Source of the DNA: Bacteroidia bacterium
Lineage (GTDB): Bacteria > Bacteroidota > Bacteroidia > 2-12-FULL-35-15
Direction: 5' to 3'
Length of the DNA stretch: 64,000 nucleotides
Assembly: GCA_020051175.1 (NCBI GenBank)
Contig: JAGVJJ010000014.1
Location: forward strand, 1-64,000
Shown here: piece by piece, positions 34,607-44,066 of the stretch
Position numbering within the stretch: the first letter of the stretch is position 1
Layout of the letters: every line of letters starts with the position of its first letter
Notes under the pieces: model-generated
The model's database searches: none
Told to the model about the DNA's origin: nothing
The model's input: only the letters and a program-made list of their open reading frames with translations
Program-made: the position numbers and the translations under genes

Positions 34607-35789
34607 GTTGTTTATTGATAGTTATTTTAGGATACGTTAATGTTAAATCGTTGATCTTCAATTTTTCAAATTCAGGCTTGGCACCAAAATCGCGCTCAAT
34701 ATCTTCGTCAAATGCCAGTGTAGTCAATGCAAAGAATTTTTCAATCTCTACCTTTTTGTAATCTTCTTTTAATGTTTTATTGCACCATTTAAAGAAATCC
34801 GGCACCGGCAGATTGGACTTTAGTTTTGTGGTATAATACTCTTTGTCAAAAATCCACTTTTCGTCCGAATTTACTTCGTCATCAAAGTATACATCCACAT
34901 CATTTTTAAACTGCTCAAAAATTTCAGCGGCATTAAAAAACGTGCTTCGGGAATAGATACTGTGACGCTTGGTTTCAAGCATACGAGGCACTTTCTGTTT
35001 GTAAGGATTTTTAAGGAAAGTAATCCAGCCGGTAAGAATAATGGACTCAGTACGTATACGCTCAATCAGCGGTAATAATTCAGTGGTTAAGATCTTCGAC
35101 TGACGTAATAAATTATCATTCACCTGTATCAGCTGGAAATACATCTTCTCAAACAATACACGCGTATTTTCCTCGTCAGTAGTTAAGCGGTAGCGGTTGG
35201 TATACTCAGATATGTCATACAGCTTATTGGCAATAGAAGAGCTGTGGTTAATATCGAGGATTTTATTCAATGGAATGATGTACTCATCGATCCAGCGTGA
35301 AGCACGCACAATCTTTTCGCGGTAATCAATCTTTTTCACATTCGCTTTCAGCTCGCGGGTTTCATTCAGCAAGCTGATGGTGTTTTTCTCCACCATTTCA
35401 TAGAAAGTACGAATCTCGTTGGAAAGCTCCGTTAACCGCTGGTTCAGAAGCACCTTATCGCCATTGATGTTTTCCTTGATTTTACGGAACAGCTCGGAAA
35501 TGGAAACATGATACTTTTCAATGGTTTCCGGCAACATCGGCTTGAACTCGCTCTGTATAAACTCAATGAGATTATAATAAACGGTACGTATTTCATAGCT
35601 GTCGTTTACCGGACTTAATATTTTGTAGTCGACCAGCTGCACTTTAATATCAATATTGTGCTTTGACGTAAGTTCACTTAAAATCTCACGTGTAATCACA
35701 CCACCCTTTGATTGTGTTTCATACAAATCAACGATGATATCAAAATACTCTAATAAAAAGCGCAGTATGGTCCTTGGTTCTGCTTTCAT
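34593..35789 (-). CDS. mksF: MksF-like kleisin subunit
   Basis: The 398-residue protein is helical, with an N-terminal winged-helix-like part (LLEYFDIIVDLYETQSKGGV) and a long central coiled stretch (SELFRKIKENINGDKVLLNQ, RELKANVKKIDYREKIVRAS), then a C-terminal winged-helix-type part. These features and adjacency to MksE-like and SMC-like genes suggest the kleisin MksF/JetA. It binds the ATPase head and the MksE dimer to close the ring. Ninety bp separate it from the upstream secreted-protein gene, with a C-rich hairpin in that gap. Confidence 0.62.
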   Translation of the reverse strand: MKAEPRTILRFLLEYFDIIVDLYETQSKGGVITREILSELTSKHNIDIKVQLVDYKILSPVNDSYEIRTVYYNLIEFIQSEFKPMLPETIEKYHVSISELFRKIKENINGDKVLLNQRLTELSNEIRTFYEMVEKNTISLLNETRELKANVKKIDYREKIVRASRWIDEYIIPLNKILDINHSSSIANKLYDISEYTNRYRLTTDEENTRVLFEKMYFQLIQVNDNLLRQSKILTTELLPLIERIRTESIILTGWITFLKNPYKQKVPRMLETKRHSIYSRSTFFNAAEIFEQFKNDVDVYFDDEVNSDEKWIFDKEYYTTKLKSNLPVPDFFKWCNKTLKEDYKKVEIEKFFALTTLAFDEDIERDFGAKPEFEKLKINDLTLTYPKITINKQHGIS

Positions 35790-35791
35790 TA

Positions 35792-35826
35792 ACCCCTCCC
35801 TAGCACTCCCCCTAATGGGGAGGAAC
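35792..35826. repeat. C-rich intergenic hairpin repeat
   Basis: ACCCCTCCC is followed by the hairpin CTCCCC-CTAAT-GGGGAG, just 5' of the MksF-like start. The same layout (ACCYCTCCC plus a CTCC/GGAG hairpin) appears at 55474-55507 near groEL, so this is a small dispersed family. Confidence 0.75.
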
Positions 35827-35879
35827 TTGTTTTAGTTATTTAAAATGTTTAAATTTTTTATTCAATAATAACATTATTA

Positions 35880-38800
35880 TTACCGGCTGATGACTAGTTT
35901 ACCCTTTGTCACATTGTTGTTATTTACATTCACTTTATAAATATACATTCCCTCACTTAATGTAGATATAGACGTTTGTTTAACATCATTACCTGCATTG
36001 AATGTATCAGAAAGAATTAATTTTCCAGCAATGTCGTACAATGATAGCGTAGCAGTTTGTTGTTCATTCAAACTAATAAAAATAGTTATTTTATCATTCG
36101 CAGGGTTTGGGAACACTACGATATTACCTGCGGTACTATCTTCTTCTAGCATGTTTTTATGTGTGCCTATGTGCGATGGTACAATTTCACACTCATTTAT
36201 ATAAACAGCGGTATCTAAGGTTGAAAGAAGTGCTCTTGCATTATATACGGCAGGACCGCTTTCGTAAGGGCATAATTTAGCTATTGCTTGTAATGTATTT
36301 ATTTCATTGCTGTTAAGACTATCATTAACCCAGTTTGCAATAGTGATAGTATATACATCTTTCAAATTTTGCTCAATGGTATTTTCAGGATTAAAAACAT
36401 TAATTGAAATGTTGGCAGCTGCAATATCTCCATGGTTAATCAATTCATTAAGACCGTATAATTTACCAATATTATTAGTTAAAATACTGTCAGCAAAAGT
36501 TTGTAAGTCAGAAGTTCCTAACAATAATGCTGTATCTGCAAGCATAGCTGTATCTGTTCGCAGCAAATTGTATAAGGAATAGTTAGCCCACCATTTTGAG
36601 GGAACACTATAAAGGGCGGGATAACTGTGCTCATCATTAGCCAGCTGCTGGAATTGCAGCAGTTTACTATTATCCTCATTTCTTCCTGAAAGTGTACCAC
36701 AAACAGGCGTTGGTACTGCGCTATAACCTGTTGGTGGATCAACTGTACTAACTAAATTATTGGGATACATACAAGGGCCACTGAGAGTATTACAAGGACT
36801 TCCGTATAAATTCATAATTGATTGAGTTCCATCAGAATAATAAGAAAAAATATGACTTCCACTAAAAGTTCCTTCCCAAGTATTTTCTGTTGCTCTACAG
36901 GAGCTTGAACTTCCATTTTGATATCCAATTGTACTGGAATTAAGTACAAACCCATCCATATTATTCTTCATATGATTCTTAGCTGTTTCAGTTCCTAAAT
37001 TTCCACCACTGAAAAACAAACCTCTTCCAATATCTTCAACAGAATTATACAAAACAACAGAAAGGACACACCCAGGTTCTATTCGTATACCATTCATCCA
37101 CCAGGCCGAAGCTCCAATACCTTTAACAAGATTTGTCCGCAAATTCAATGAGGGGCAATTAGCAACCAATATCCCATTGCTTTGTATACTGCTCCCTAAA
37201 TTACTTAATGAGGTAATATTATTACTTTGAATACTAGGTGCTGTATGATTAGTAACCTCTATACCTGTCGAAACACGCTTTATATTATTATAAAAAATAC
37301 TAAGTTGAGGATTGGTATTAAGAGATGTATTTAATATACTTATGGCTTTGCTATTGGGTTTGGAGTTACTTGTTGGAGAGGCAATATTGATATTGTTTGA
37401 AAGCACCCAGAAACCAGAACTCCCTGCACAATCTATTGAGTAAATACCTGTAGAACAATCGTCAATAGTATTATTACTTATATTAAAACCATTTCCTGAA
37501 TAAGAACAGTTATTGATAGAAACTCCTGTTGTTAAGTTATTCATTGTATTTGAAAGCACACTTACATCCATACTTCCTGAGGCATAAATCCCTGTAGTAG
37601 AATTTACAAACGTATTTTTTTGGTATGAATTATTATTTCCCCCAACCACTAAAAGCCTTTCTGTTGTTGTATTAGAATAAGATCCAATACAGCGACCGGA
37701 AAAGCCCGAGCCGGAAATATTTTTAAAATTAGTATTATATACTCTCAAACCAGAACGCAAACAATAAATTCCCATATCCATATTGTCAAAAGTATTTGTT
37801 TGACCCGATTGATCCACTCCAATATTCACTTGTGTAACAGTTTCCATTATATCAACACCTTTACTGGTTCGTAGTCCGGCATAAGGAGCGATTAATGCAT
37901 TGGCAGGAAGGCCAGATGAATTATAGCAAGAAATTGTACTGTTTTTTACTACACCAGGATGTGTTCCAGAATAAGGTCCGATTCTTATTGCGACATAATT
38001 TGCATTGAGTTTTGAACCATTTTGTATAGTAAAAGGAGCGCCTAACCTTGATTCAATTGCAACTTTTGCTTTCTCTATAGTAGAAGCATTATCAACCAAT
38101 AAACTGGTTCCCGAATTTAATATTATCCCAGTCCACATACTGCCAGTCCATGACGTAATCAAGGCTCCATCAGTGATAATTAAGTTTGCTCCAGGATCTA
38201 ATGTAATGGAACCGTTAGTAGCCATTGCCACCTTGCATTTTATTGTGAGTGTGGCACCATTAGTAACTTTTATATTTTGATACATTTGAATATCAAAATC
38301 CCATGTTTCATTTTGATTTACTACCCAGTCATTGCTTGAGGAAATCATGGACTTCACGTATTTTCTAACACTTTTTATTGCTAGCGCTCTATTTGCCTTT
38401 CCCAATTGCAAAGGTGACAAATACTCGTTAGACTGTGTTCCTCCCATTAAATTATTAGTAGAATAATAACTACTATTATAAGGGTCAAATCCCCACCCAC
38501 CTTGATGTACACAAGCATAATTTGCTGGTGGTGTACAATAATTCCACCAACTAGTATTATACACATCACTTAAATAATCCAAATCCAGCATATATTGATT
38601 ATAATCATACGTATGATATAAATCCAACGAATGCCCCAATTCATGCAAAAGGTGGCCCGACCAAGCATAATCTTGTGTAGGATTGTCCGCTGCATTAAAA
38701 GTAACAACATATGAATTTTGACTTAAGTTTGTTTCAGATGGAAACGCAGAAAACCCCAATGCTGGAGGTCCACAATATGCCCCTCCTGTAACATAAATAG

Positions 38801-39329
38801 GAACCGAACCTGAAATCCGTGAAGGATCAATACCATTTACATATGATTCATAGGCATTCGCATTACAAGTGACTAGTGTATTAAGATAATCATTTTGATA
38901 AAAATAAATCCCAGATACTTCATATTGTATTGTACTATTCGGAATATGAGTCACCCCAGTAATTGGGTCAGAAGGAGATGAGAGAGAAGCCATTCTTGGG
39001 TTCATCCATGAATTCACAATAGTATTTAATCTTGATAAATGTGAGGCATCATTTTGCCAATTATTACTTCCATTATTTTTTTGAAAAAAGTGAAAAGAAA
39101 TTCTAACTATTTTGGTAGGAGTAACACTTGGAACAGGCACGTACCCAGAAACCCGACCATACCTATTAGTGTAAGTGCTTGAAACCGGTGTACATGGTAT
39201 AGATTTAGTTCCTGAAGTTGCATTATTTGCACCTCCACAGTCGCTCCAAGTTAATTGAGCCATAGCAGCAGTACAATCTGTTAATATACACGCTATTACT
39301 ACAATAGTCTTATAAATTATTGATTTCAT
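35880..39329 (-). CDS. T9SS-secreted metzincin-like protease with beta-helix region
   Basis: The 1149-residue protein has a signal peptide, a protease domain with HELGHSLDLYH (about residue 229), the metzincin-type HExxHxxxxxH zinc motif of M43-like peptidases, and NNLMGG downstream as a Met-turn candidate. From about 340 to 860 it contains Asn/Ser/Gly-rich short repeats (SNNTIDDCSTGIYSI) typical of right-handed parallel beta-helices. The end is a T9SS type A sorting domain (VFPNPANDKITI... GMYIYKVNVNN). It is therefore a cell-surface or secreted protease-adhesin. It lies between condensin genes with 9 bp to its upstream neighbour, an odd context for a secreted protein. Confidence 0.85.
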   Translation of the reverse strand: MKSIIYKTIVVIACILTDCTAAMAQLTWSDCGGANNATSGTKSIPCTPVSSTYTNRYGRVSGYVPVPSVTPTKIVRISFHFFQKNNGSNNWQNDASHLSRLNTIVNSWMNPRMASLSSPSDPITGVTHIPNSTIQYEVSGIYFYQNDYLNTLVTCNANAYESYVNGIDPSRISGSVPIYVTGGAYCGPPALGFSAFPSETNLSQNSYVVTFNAADNPTQDYAWSGHLLHELGHSLDLYHTYDYNQYMLDLDYLSDVYNTSWWNYCTPPANYACVHQGGWGFDPYNSSYYSTNNLMGGTQSNEYLSPLQLGKANRALAIKSVRKYVKSMISSSNDWVVNQNETWDFDIQMYQNIKVTNGATLTIKCKVAMATNGSITLDPGANLIITDGALITSWTGSMWTGIILNSGTSLLVDNASTIEKAKVAIESRLGAPFTIQNGSKLNANYVAIRIGPYSGTHPGVVKNSTISCYNSSGLPANALIAPYAGLRTSKGVDIMETVTQVNIGVDQSGQTNTFDNMDMGIYCLRSGLRVYNTNFKNISGSGFSGRCIGSYSNTTTERLLVVGGNNNSYQKNTFVNSTTGIYASGSMDVSVLSNTMNNLTTGVSINNCSYSGNGFNISNNTIDDCSTGIYSIDCAGSSGFWVLSNNINIASPTSNSKPNSKAISILNTSLNTNPQLSIFYNNIKRVSTGIEVTNHTAPSIQSNNITSLSNLGSSIQSNGILVANCPSLNLRTNLVKGIGASAWWMNGIRIEPGCVLSVVLYNSVEDIGRGLFFSGGNLGTETAKNHMKNNMDGFVLNSSTIGYQNGSSSSCRATENTWEGTFSGSHIFSYYSDGTQSIMNLYGSPCNTLSGPCMYPNNLVSTVDPPTGYSAVPTPVCGTLSGRNEDNSKLLQFQQLANDEHSYPALYSVPSKWWANYSLYNLLRTDTAMLADTALLLGTSDLQTFADSILTNNIGKLYGLNELINHGDIAAANISINVFNPENTIEQNLKDVYTITIANWVNDSLNSNEINTLQAIAKLCPYESGPAVYNARALLSTLDTAVYINECEIVPSHIGTHKNMLEEDSTAGNIVVFPNPANDKITIFISLNEQQTATLSLYDIAGKLILSDTFNAGNDVKQTSISTLSEGMYIYKVNVNNNNVTKGKLVISR

Positions 39330-39338
39330 TGATTTTTT

Positions 39339-40295
39339 TTAACGAACGACATTTAATGCGCCCGATTTAACAATACGGTTATTACAAATTACTTTATAAA
39401 TGTATACTCCCTTATTTAGATTACCAATTGAAATTTCTGTAATATTATTATTTCTATTAAGTATATGCGAATTTTGAAGTTTACCCACAATATCAGCTAT
39501 TTCTATTATTCCTGTTTCTGATGGCTTCAAATCAACGACTACGTTTAATTTATCGTTCGCAGGATTGGGATATATTTTCACTTCTCTTTTATCTAGTTGT
39601 GATTCATCAATACTAGTAATATAGTCGCACGCACTGGTTATTCCAGTTGAATAAGAACCAAAGGTGGTATCTGAATAACAACGCAACCCTCCATGAACTC
39701 CTTCTGCAGTAGAGCCATAACATGGAGCAAAATCAATATCATCATATCTGTATCCCAATCGCTCTACCATGGTATCAAGAACATAACCAAATGTTTGGTT
39801 ACCGGAATAATCCAAAGGCCCTATTTTTACATACAACCAATTCAAATTAAAACCCTGAATATTTTTTGTACCTGTATTTAATACCTCCACAAAATAAGTC
39901 GAATCAGCACAGGCAGTATCTACTAACGGAAAACGCCATCGGTTCCCTATTTGTGCGTTGGTATTAAATAAAGTATCGAACTTATTGTTACCATATCTGT
40001 TATTATATAAATATACAACTCCATTTTGTTCATAAGTAAAATATGGATTACGATACCCACTAACACTACCAAAAATACCTGTACCGTCATAGTAATGGGA
40101 TATTTTTTTACAAGTAGTTGAGTTTATTACAGTATCATTTATATAAGTTAATTTTGAGTAACCGTACCAATCTGCAGAAGCATCAGTATAATACCATGTT
40201 GCCCCAGCCGGACACCACGTTTGTGAATATAAACTTAGTGACGTAGAAACGCTTAATACAATAATAATTATTCTGCTGAATCGCTTTTTAAACAT
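39339..40295 (-). CDS. T9SS-secreted hypothetical protein
   Basis: The 318-residue protein has a signal peptide (IIIIVLSVSTSLSLYSQ), a beta-rich mature part of unknown fold (TWCPAGATWYYTDASADWYG), and a C-terminal T9SS type A sorting domain (VKIYPNPANDKLNVVV... GVYIYKV). It is 11 bp downstream of the SMC-like gene and 9 bp upstream of the protease gene, so all are probably co-transcribed. N-terminal WCPAGATWYY-type sequences recur in Bacteroidota T9SS cargo; function unknown. Confidence 0.82.
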   Translation of the reverse strand: MFKKRFSRIIIIVLSVSTSLSLYSQTWCPAGATWYYTDASADWYGYSKLTYINDTVINSTTCKKISHYYDGTGIFGSVSGYRNPYFTYEQNGVVYLYNNRYGNNKFDTLFNTNAQIGNRWRFPLVDTACADSTYFVEVLNTGTKNIQGFNLNWLYVKIGPLDYSGNQTFGYVLDTMVERLGYRYDDIDFAPCYGSTAEGVHGGLRCYSDTTFGSYSTGITSACDYITSIDESQLDKREVKIYPNPANDKLNVVVDLKPSETGIIEIADIVGKLQNSHILNRNNNITEISIGNLNKGVYIYKVICNNRIVKSGALNVVR

Positions 40296-40306
40296 ACTCT
40301 TAATTT

Positions 40307-42994
40307 TTATTTACCTTTCAATGGCTTAACCGGAGCCTGAACAACCCCATTCTTCTCAACAATAAGCGCATTTTGTTTTTCACTGATATTGATTTTTCCT
40401 TTTGAAGGATAAATGAAATAGTATTTGTTGAATCCTTCAACAGCATCAGGAGCAGCAAAAATCGGGATGAAGAAATGGTCTTTACAGAACTTCACCAGCT
40501 CCGGACGGTTTTGCTTGTCAATAGTCGCAACCTCATCAATAAACAAAGCAATTTTGTTTTGTTCATCGGTTATTGCCAAACGGTTGATAATGGACATGAT
40601 CATTACCAAACGGATCATACGGTCAGTACCATCAGATTCTACCTGGTTGGCCAAATCCACACGTTTATCGGTTCCTTTGATATGTAACAATAACTCAATG
40701 TTGAACAATTCATCAAAACCAACTTTTTTACCGCTGTCGAGATAAGTATTCAATACTTTTAAGTTTTCCGACTGGTCAAACTCAAAGCTCATCTGCCCGT
40801 TGAACTCCTGGATAGAAGCAATCTGCTTCAGCTCACCAATGATACGCTCGTTGTCAATCAAATCCACTTTCATGGACTCAATATTTGAAATACGGGTAGA
40901 AGAAAGTTTCTCATTGAATTTAGTATACACAAATTGTTTGAACTCCTCATAACGCTTTAACAACGTGTATGCAGGATTCGCAAACTGTGTTGAAATACTT
41001 GACAACAAACCATCAATACTGCGCTCTTTGTCCGACAAGCAGGCAATTTCATCTTCCACAAAAGTGATGAATTGATCAATGTCAGCCATATTGCTGCGTA
41101 ACCGATACTTTAAATTATCGAACGTAGCATCTTTCTTTGCTTTCAGTTCGGCCCTGTCCTTCTGATGAATCTGGATTTTTGAATACAAATAATCCAGGTT
41201 ATCATTGGTCTCGTATTCAATTGGCTCCAGGTTAATGGATTCCACTTCCATTTTACGCTCCTTCAGCTCACGCACACGCACTTCGTAATTACGCTTCTCA
41301 TCCTGGAGTTTCTCAAACATAATTTGTTTTTGGGAAATCTCTTTCACCAACGAGCTTAAAAATTCCTCCAGTTCTTTTTTCTCGGTATTCAATCCTCTGA
41401 TTTCATCCGTAATGGCACGTACCTGTTTTTCCAAAGCTGGTTTGCTCTCAATGCGTCTGATTTTTTCTTTGATAAGCTCAATCTCGCTCAGGATAACTTT
41501 CAGCTTGGAATCAATCTTTTCTTTATCAACAACGGTTTTCAATAATTCTTCCGTTTGTTTCTTCTCTGCCTGTAACACTTTCAGCTCGTCTTTCAATTCT
41601 TTTACAGAACGGAATTCTTTCAGCGTAATGCCTTTGGTAATATCAATTTCACCATCAAATACCGATAACAACTTAGCCGAAATCTTTTTGATTGGTTTCT
41701 TGATTTGCTTGCTGGATAAGCTAATTACCTGGTCAGCAAGTACAGAGTTCAACAGCTGCTTCACCTCTTCGTCATCCGAAATTTTGTGAATCAACAGGTT
41801 GTTGTAATTGTCAATCTGGTTTTCTAATGAAGTTATCTGGTAGTTTAGCTTTTCAATACGCAGCTCCAGTTGTTTGCTGGATAACTTCTGGATTTCAATG
41901 GTTGTAAAGCGGTTTTCAATCTCTTTACGTTCCTTATCCAGGTTGCGCCATGATTCCCTTAGGAATTCAATAGTTTCGTATTTCTGAAGCTCGTTTAGCT
42001 CATTTTGCTTCTCAGCAAGAATGTTGGTTTTGTTTTTAATATCTGAATTCTTTTCACCGATATACGAAGCGTAGCTCAACTCTTTCGGTTTCAGAATTTC
42101 ATTGATTTCATTGTGAATAGCAGCAATGTTCCGCCCGCGCTCTACTGATGAAATTTCAAGCTCCGGAATAGCGCTGGTATAAGCATTATTGAAAGCATAG
42201 ATCAACTCACCTACAATACGTGTTTTAGAGTTGTATACTTTCACTAATTCGCGGAACTCAAGGAAATCCGGGCGTACCGCTTTAATGCTCTTAATTTCCT
42301 CATTGATGCGCAACAAGTCGGTAATATCCTTTTTATTTTTCTGAGAAAAGTTAAGGCTTTCATTTTCACGGTTATCCGCAATAATCAACGACTCTTTCAG
42401 CGTTTTGTTGGTAATCAGTTTGGAATTGATCAGGTAACGGTAGATCTTGGAAAAGTTATTACTCAAACCATCTGCTTTTACAGTATCCTCAAGCCATACA
42501 ACAGCATTGTTTTTTGTACCGCGGTGGTATACCTGGTTAAATACATCCGATTTGGTGACAAACTTGCTATGGCTAACCCCGCGTTCATTCAATTTTGCAA
42601 TGGCCTCATCAAAATTCAGAAGTCGCTGGTGCGCTCCTTCGTTTTCAAAGAAATACTCTTCGCTGTATTCACTGTCAATTTTATAATACTCCAATTCCCC
42701 GTCTGTATTACGCTTTACAAGGATACAGTAGTAACCCAGCTTATTCACTTCAAATATCAAAAAGCTCTTGTTATGCGTAGGAAAGTAGTGATGGATGGTT
42801 TCCTTGTCACCTTTACGCTGGCCGCTGAACGACATCTTTTGTCCGTCAACAACGAACAAAAAGTTCAACGCATAAATAAGGGTACTTTTCCCAATATTAT
42901 TCGGCCCCACCAATTGGATAGAATCACAATCGTCCAGTTTCATTTCGGCTTTACCATAGCCCTTTGAGTTAATAAGAGAAATTCGTGTAAGCAT
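40307..42994 (-). CDS. mksB: MksB-like SMC-family ATPase
   Basis: The 895-residue protein has an N-terminal ATPase head with Walker A VGPNNIGKSTLIYALN (about 30), two long coiled-coil arms (about 270-720) around a hinge-like middle, and a C-terminal head with Walker B IALFIDEVATIDKQ (about 822). This is the layout of SMC/MukB/MksB proteins, and the size fits MksB/JetC better than MukB (about 1480) or SMC (about 1190). Partners appear to be the MksF- and MksE-like genes, but two secreted-protein genes intervene. No JetD/MksG-type nuclease is seen in the window. TATATTTG at 43033-43026 is a likely -7 box. Confidence 0.78.
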   Translation of the reverse strand: MLTRISLINSKGYGKAEMKLDDCDSIQLVGPNNIGKSTLIYALNFLFVVDGQKMSFSGQRKGDKETIHHYFPTHNKSFLIFEVNKLGYYCILVKRNTDGELEYYKIDSEYSEEYFFENEGAHQRLLNFDEAIAKLNERGVSHSKFVTKSDVFNQVYHRGTKNNAVVWLEDTVKADGLSNNFSKIYRYLINSKLITNKTLKESLIIADNRENESLNFSQKNKKDITDLLRINEEIKSIKAVRPDFLEFRELVKVYNSKTRIVGELIYAFNNAYTSAIPELEISSVERGRNIAAIHNEINEILKPKELSYASYIGEKNSDIKNKTNILAEKQNELNELQKYETIEFLRESWRNLDKERKEIENRFTTIEIQKLSSKQLELRIEKLNYQITSLENQIDNYNNLLIHKISDDEEVKQLLNSVLADQVISLSSKQIKKPIKKISAKLLSVFDGEIDITKGITLKEFRSVKELKDELKVLQAEKKQTEELLKTVVDKEKIDSKLKVILSEIELIKEKIRRIESKPALEKQVRAITDEIRGLNTEKKELEEFLSSLVKEISQKQIMFEKLQDEKRNYEVRVRELKERKMEVESINLEPIEYETNDNLDYLYSKIQIHQKDRAELKAKKDATFDNLKYRLRSNMADIDQFITFVEDEIACLSDKERSIDGLLSSISTQFANPAYTLLKRYEEFKQFVYTKFNEKLSSTRISNIESMKVDLIDNERIIGELKQIASIQEFNGQMSFEFDQSENLKVLNTYLDSGKKVGFDELFNIELLLHIKGTDKRVDLANQVESDGTDRMIRLVMIMSIINRLAITDEQNKIALFIDEVATIDKQNRPELVKFCKDHFFIPIFAAPDAVEGFNKYYFIYPSKGKINISEKQNALIVEKNGVVQAPVKPLKGK

Positions 42995-43285
42995 TGTTAT
43001 CTGAGTTTCGTAATTATTTGAAAATCAAATATAGTAAGATGCCTGATGCCACTGGAGAGCACAAATAGCTGTTAATTCCAACTAACTGAAAAATAAATTG
43101 TTACGGGACTTTTTGTTGAAAAAATTAAAGTTGTTAAACATCCGCCAAAATGCTTGACTCGTATGCTTTAATTCACTATGATTGATAAAATTATAAACTT
43201 GCAACTTAAATATTGTAAAAGCCACAGATTCAGGGATTTAACCGGTGCAAAATCGGTGAATCTATAGCTTATAATCCCAACGTAT
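42995..43285. other. 291-bp divergent gap upstream of mksB-like gene
   Basis: Contains the candidate -7 box TATATTTG (minus strand, 43033-43026) and a small dyad ATTTGA-AAA-TCAAAT (43016-43030) overlapping it. The rest holds no gene I can support; the 140-aa ORF at 43168-43590 is a shadow of the head-GIN gene. Confidence 0.5.
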
Positions 43286-44041
43286 ATGACAAAAATTACT
43301 TCCCTCATTTTTGCAGCCGCAATCTGTATCGCAATCTCCTCCGGATGTAACAATGGAACTATTTCCACTGGTGACGGCTCTAATAAAGTAACTGGCAATG
43401 GAAAACAACTATCTGAAACAAGGGAAATTACAGGCTTTAGTGAAATCTCTCTCGAAGGAGCATTTAATGTTATCCTCAAACAATCAGATAAAGAGAGTGT
43501 TACAGTTGAGGCAGACGAAAATATAGTTCCCCTTATACACACAGAAGTTGAAAATGGCACCTTAAAAGTGGGTATGAAAGATAACACCACCTTTCAGAAT
43601 ATGGGCAAGCTGGAAGTAACCATATTTCTCAAAACCATTACCGGAATAAAAACTGCAGGTGCAGGTTCCCTTGTCTCTTCCGACACCCTACACGTAACTG
43701 ACCTTAAAATGGATTTAAATGGAGCGGGTGCCACGGATCTTAAAATTATGGCAGATAAGTTAACCGTAAATTCGCAATCAGTAGGTGCATTGCAACTTTC
43801 GGGGAAAGTAAAAGAGGTTGCTATTGACCAAAACGGAGTAGGACTTATTCAGGCTTTTGATTTAAAATCGGAAAAACTGACTCTAAAAGCCAGTGGTGTT
43901 GGTGCAGCTGAAGTATTCGCTTCGCAGGAACTATCAATTGACGCATCCGGTATTGGAAGTGTGCAGTACAAAGGTGGTGCTACCAAAACTGAAATTAAAA
44001 ATGATGGAATTGGCAAAGTAACGTGTATCGACTGTAAATAA
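43286..44041 (+). CDS. Head-GIN domain lipoprotein (DUF2807)
   Basis: The 251-residue protein has a lipoprotein signal (LIFAAAICIAISSGC, lipobox SSGC) and the head-GIN domain: RE-ITGFSEISLEGAFNVILK followed by repeated short beta strands with KTAGAGSLVSSDTL, DLNGAGATDLKIM and KASGVGAAEVFA units, a beta-helix-like fold. These domains are common in Bacteroidota envelope proteins. Function is unknown. It converges with the histidine-kinase gene. Confidence 0.88.
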   Translation: MTKITSLIFAAAICIAISSGCNNGTISTGDGSNKVTGNGKQLSETREITGFSEISLEGAFNVILKQSDKESVTVEADENIVPLIHTEVENGTLKVGMKDNTTFQNMGKLEVTIFLKTITGIKTAGAGSLVSSDTLHVTDLKMDLNGAGATDLKIMADKLTVNSQSVGALQLSGKVKEVAIDQNGVGLIQAFDLKSEKLTLKASGVGAAEVFASQELSIDASGIGSVQYKGGATKTEIKNDGIGKVTCIDCK

Positions 44042-44066
44042 ATCGGGGGCCACCATTCCAATATTT

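Noticed and set aside
34082-42994. Full Wadjet (JetABCD) defence system
   Set aside because: No JetD-type nuclease (DUF3322/DUF2220-like) is present in the window; only three subunit-like genes can be supported.
43016-43030. Relation between ATTTGAAAATCAAAT upstream of mksB and the DUF4143 palindromes
   Set aside because: They share GAAAATCAAA only; in AT-rich DNA this can be chance, and the dyad is much shorter.
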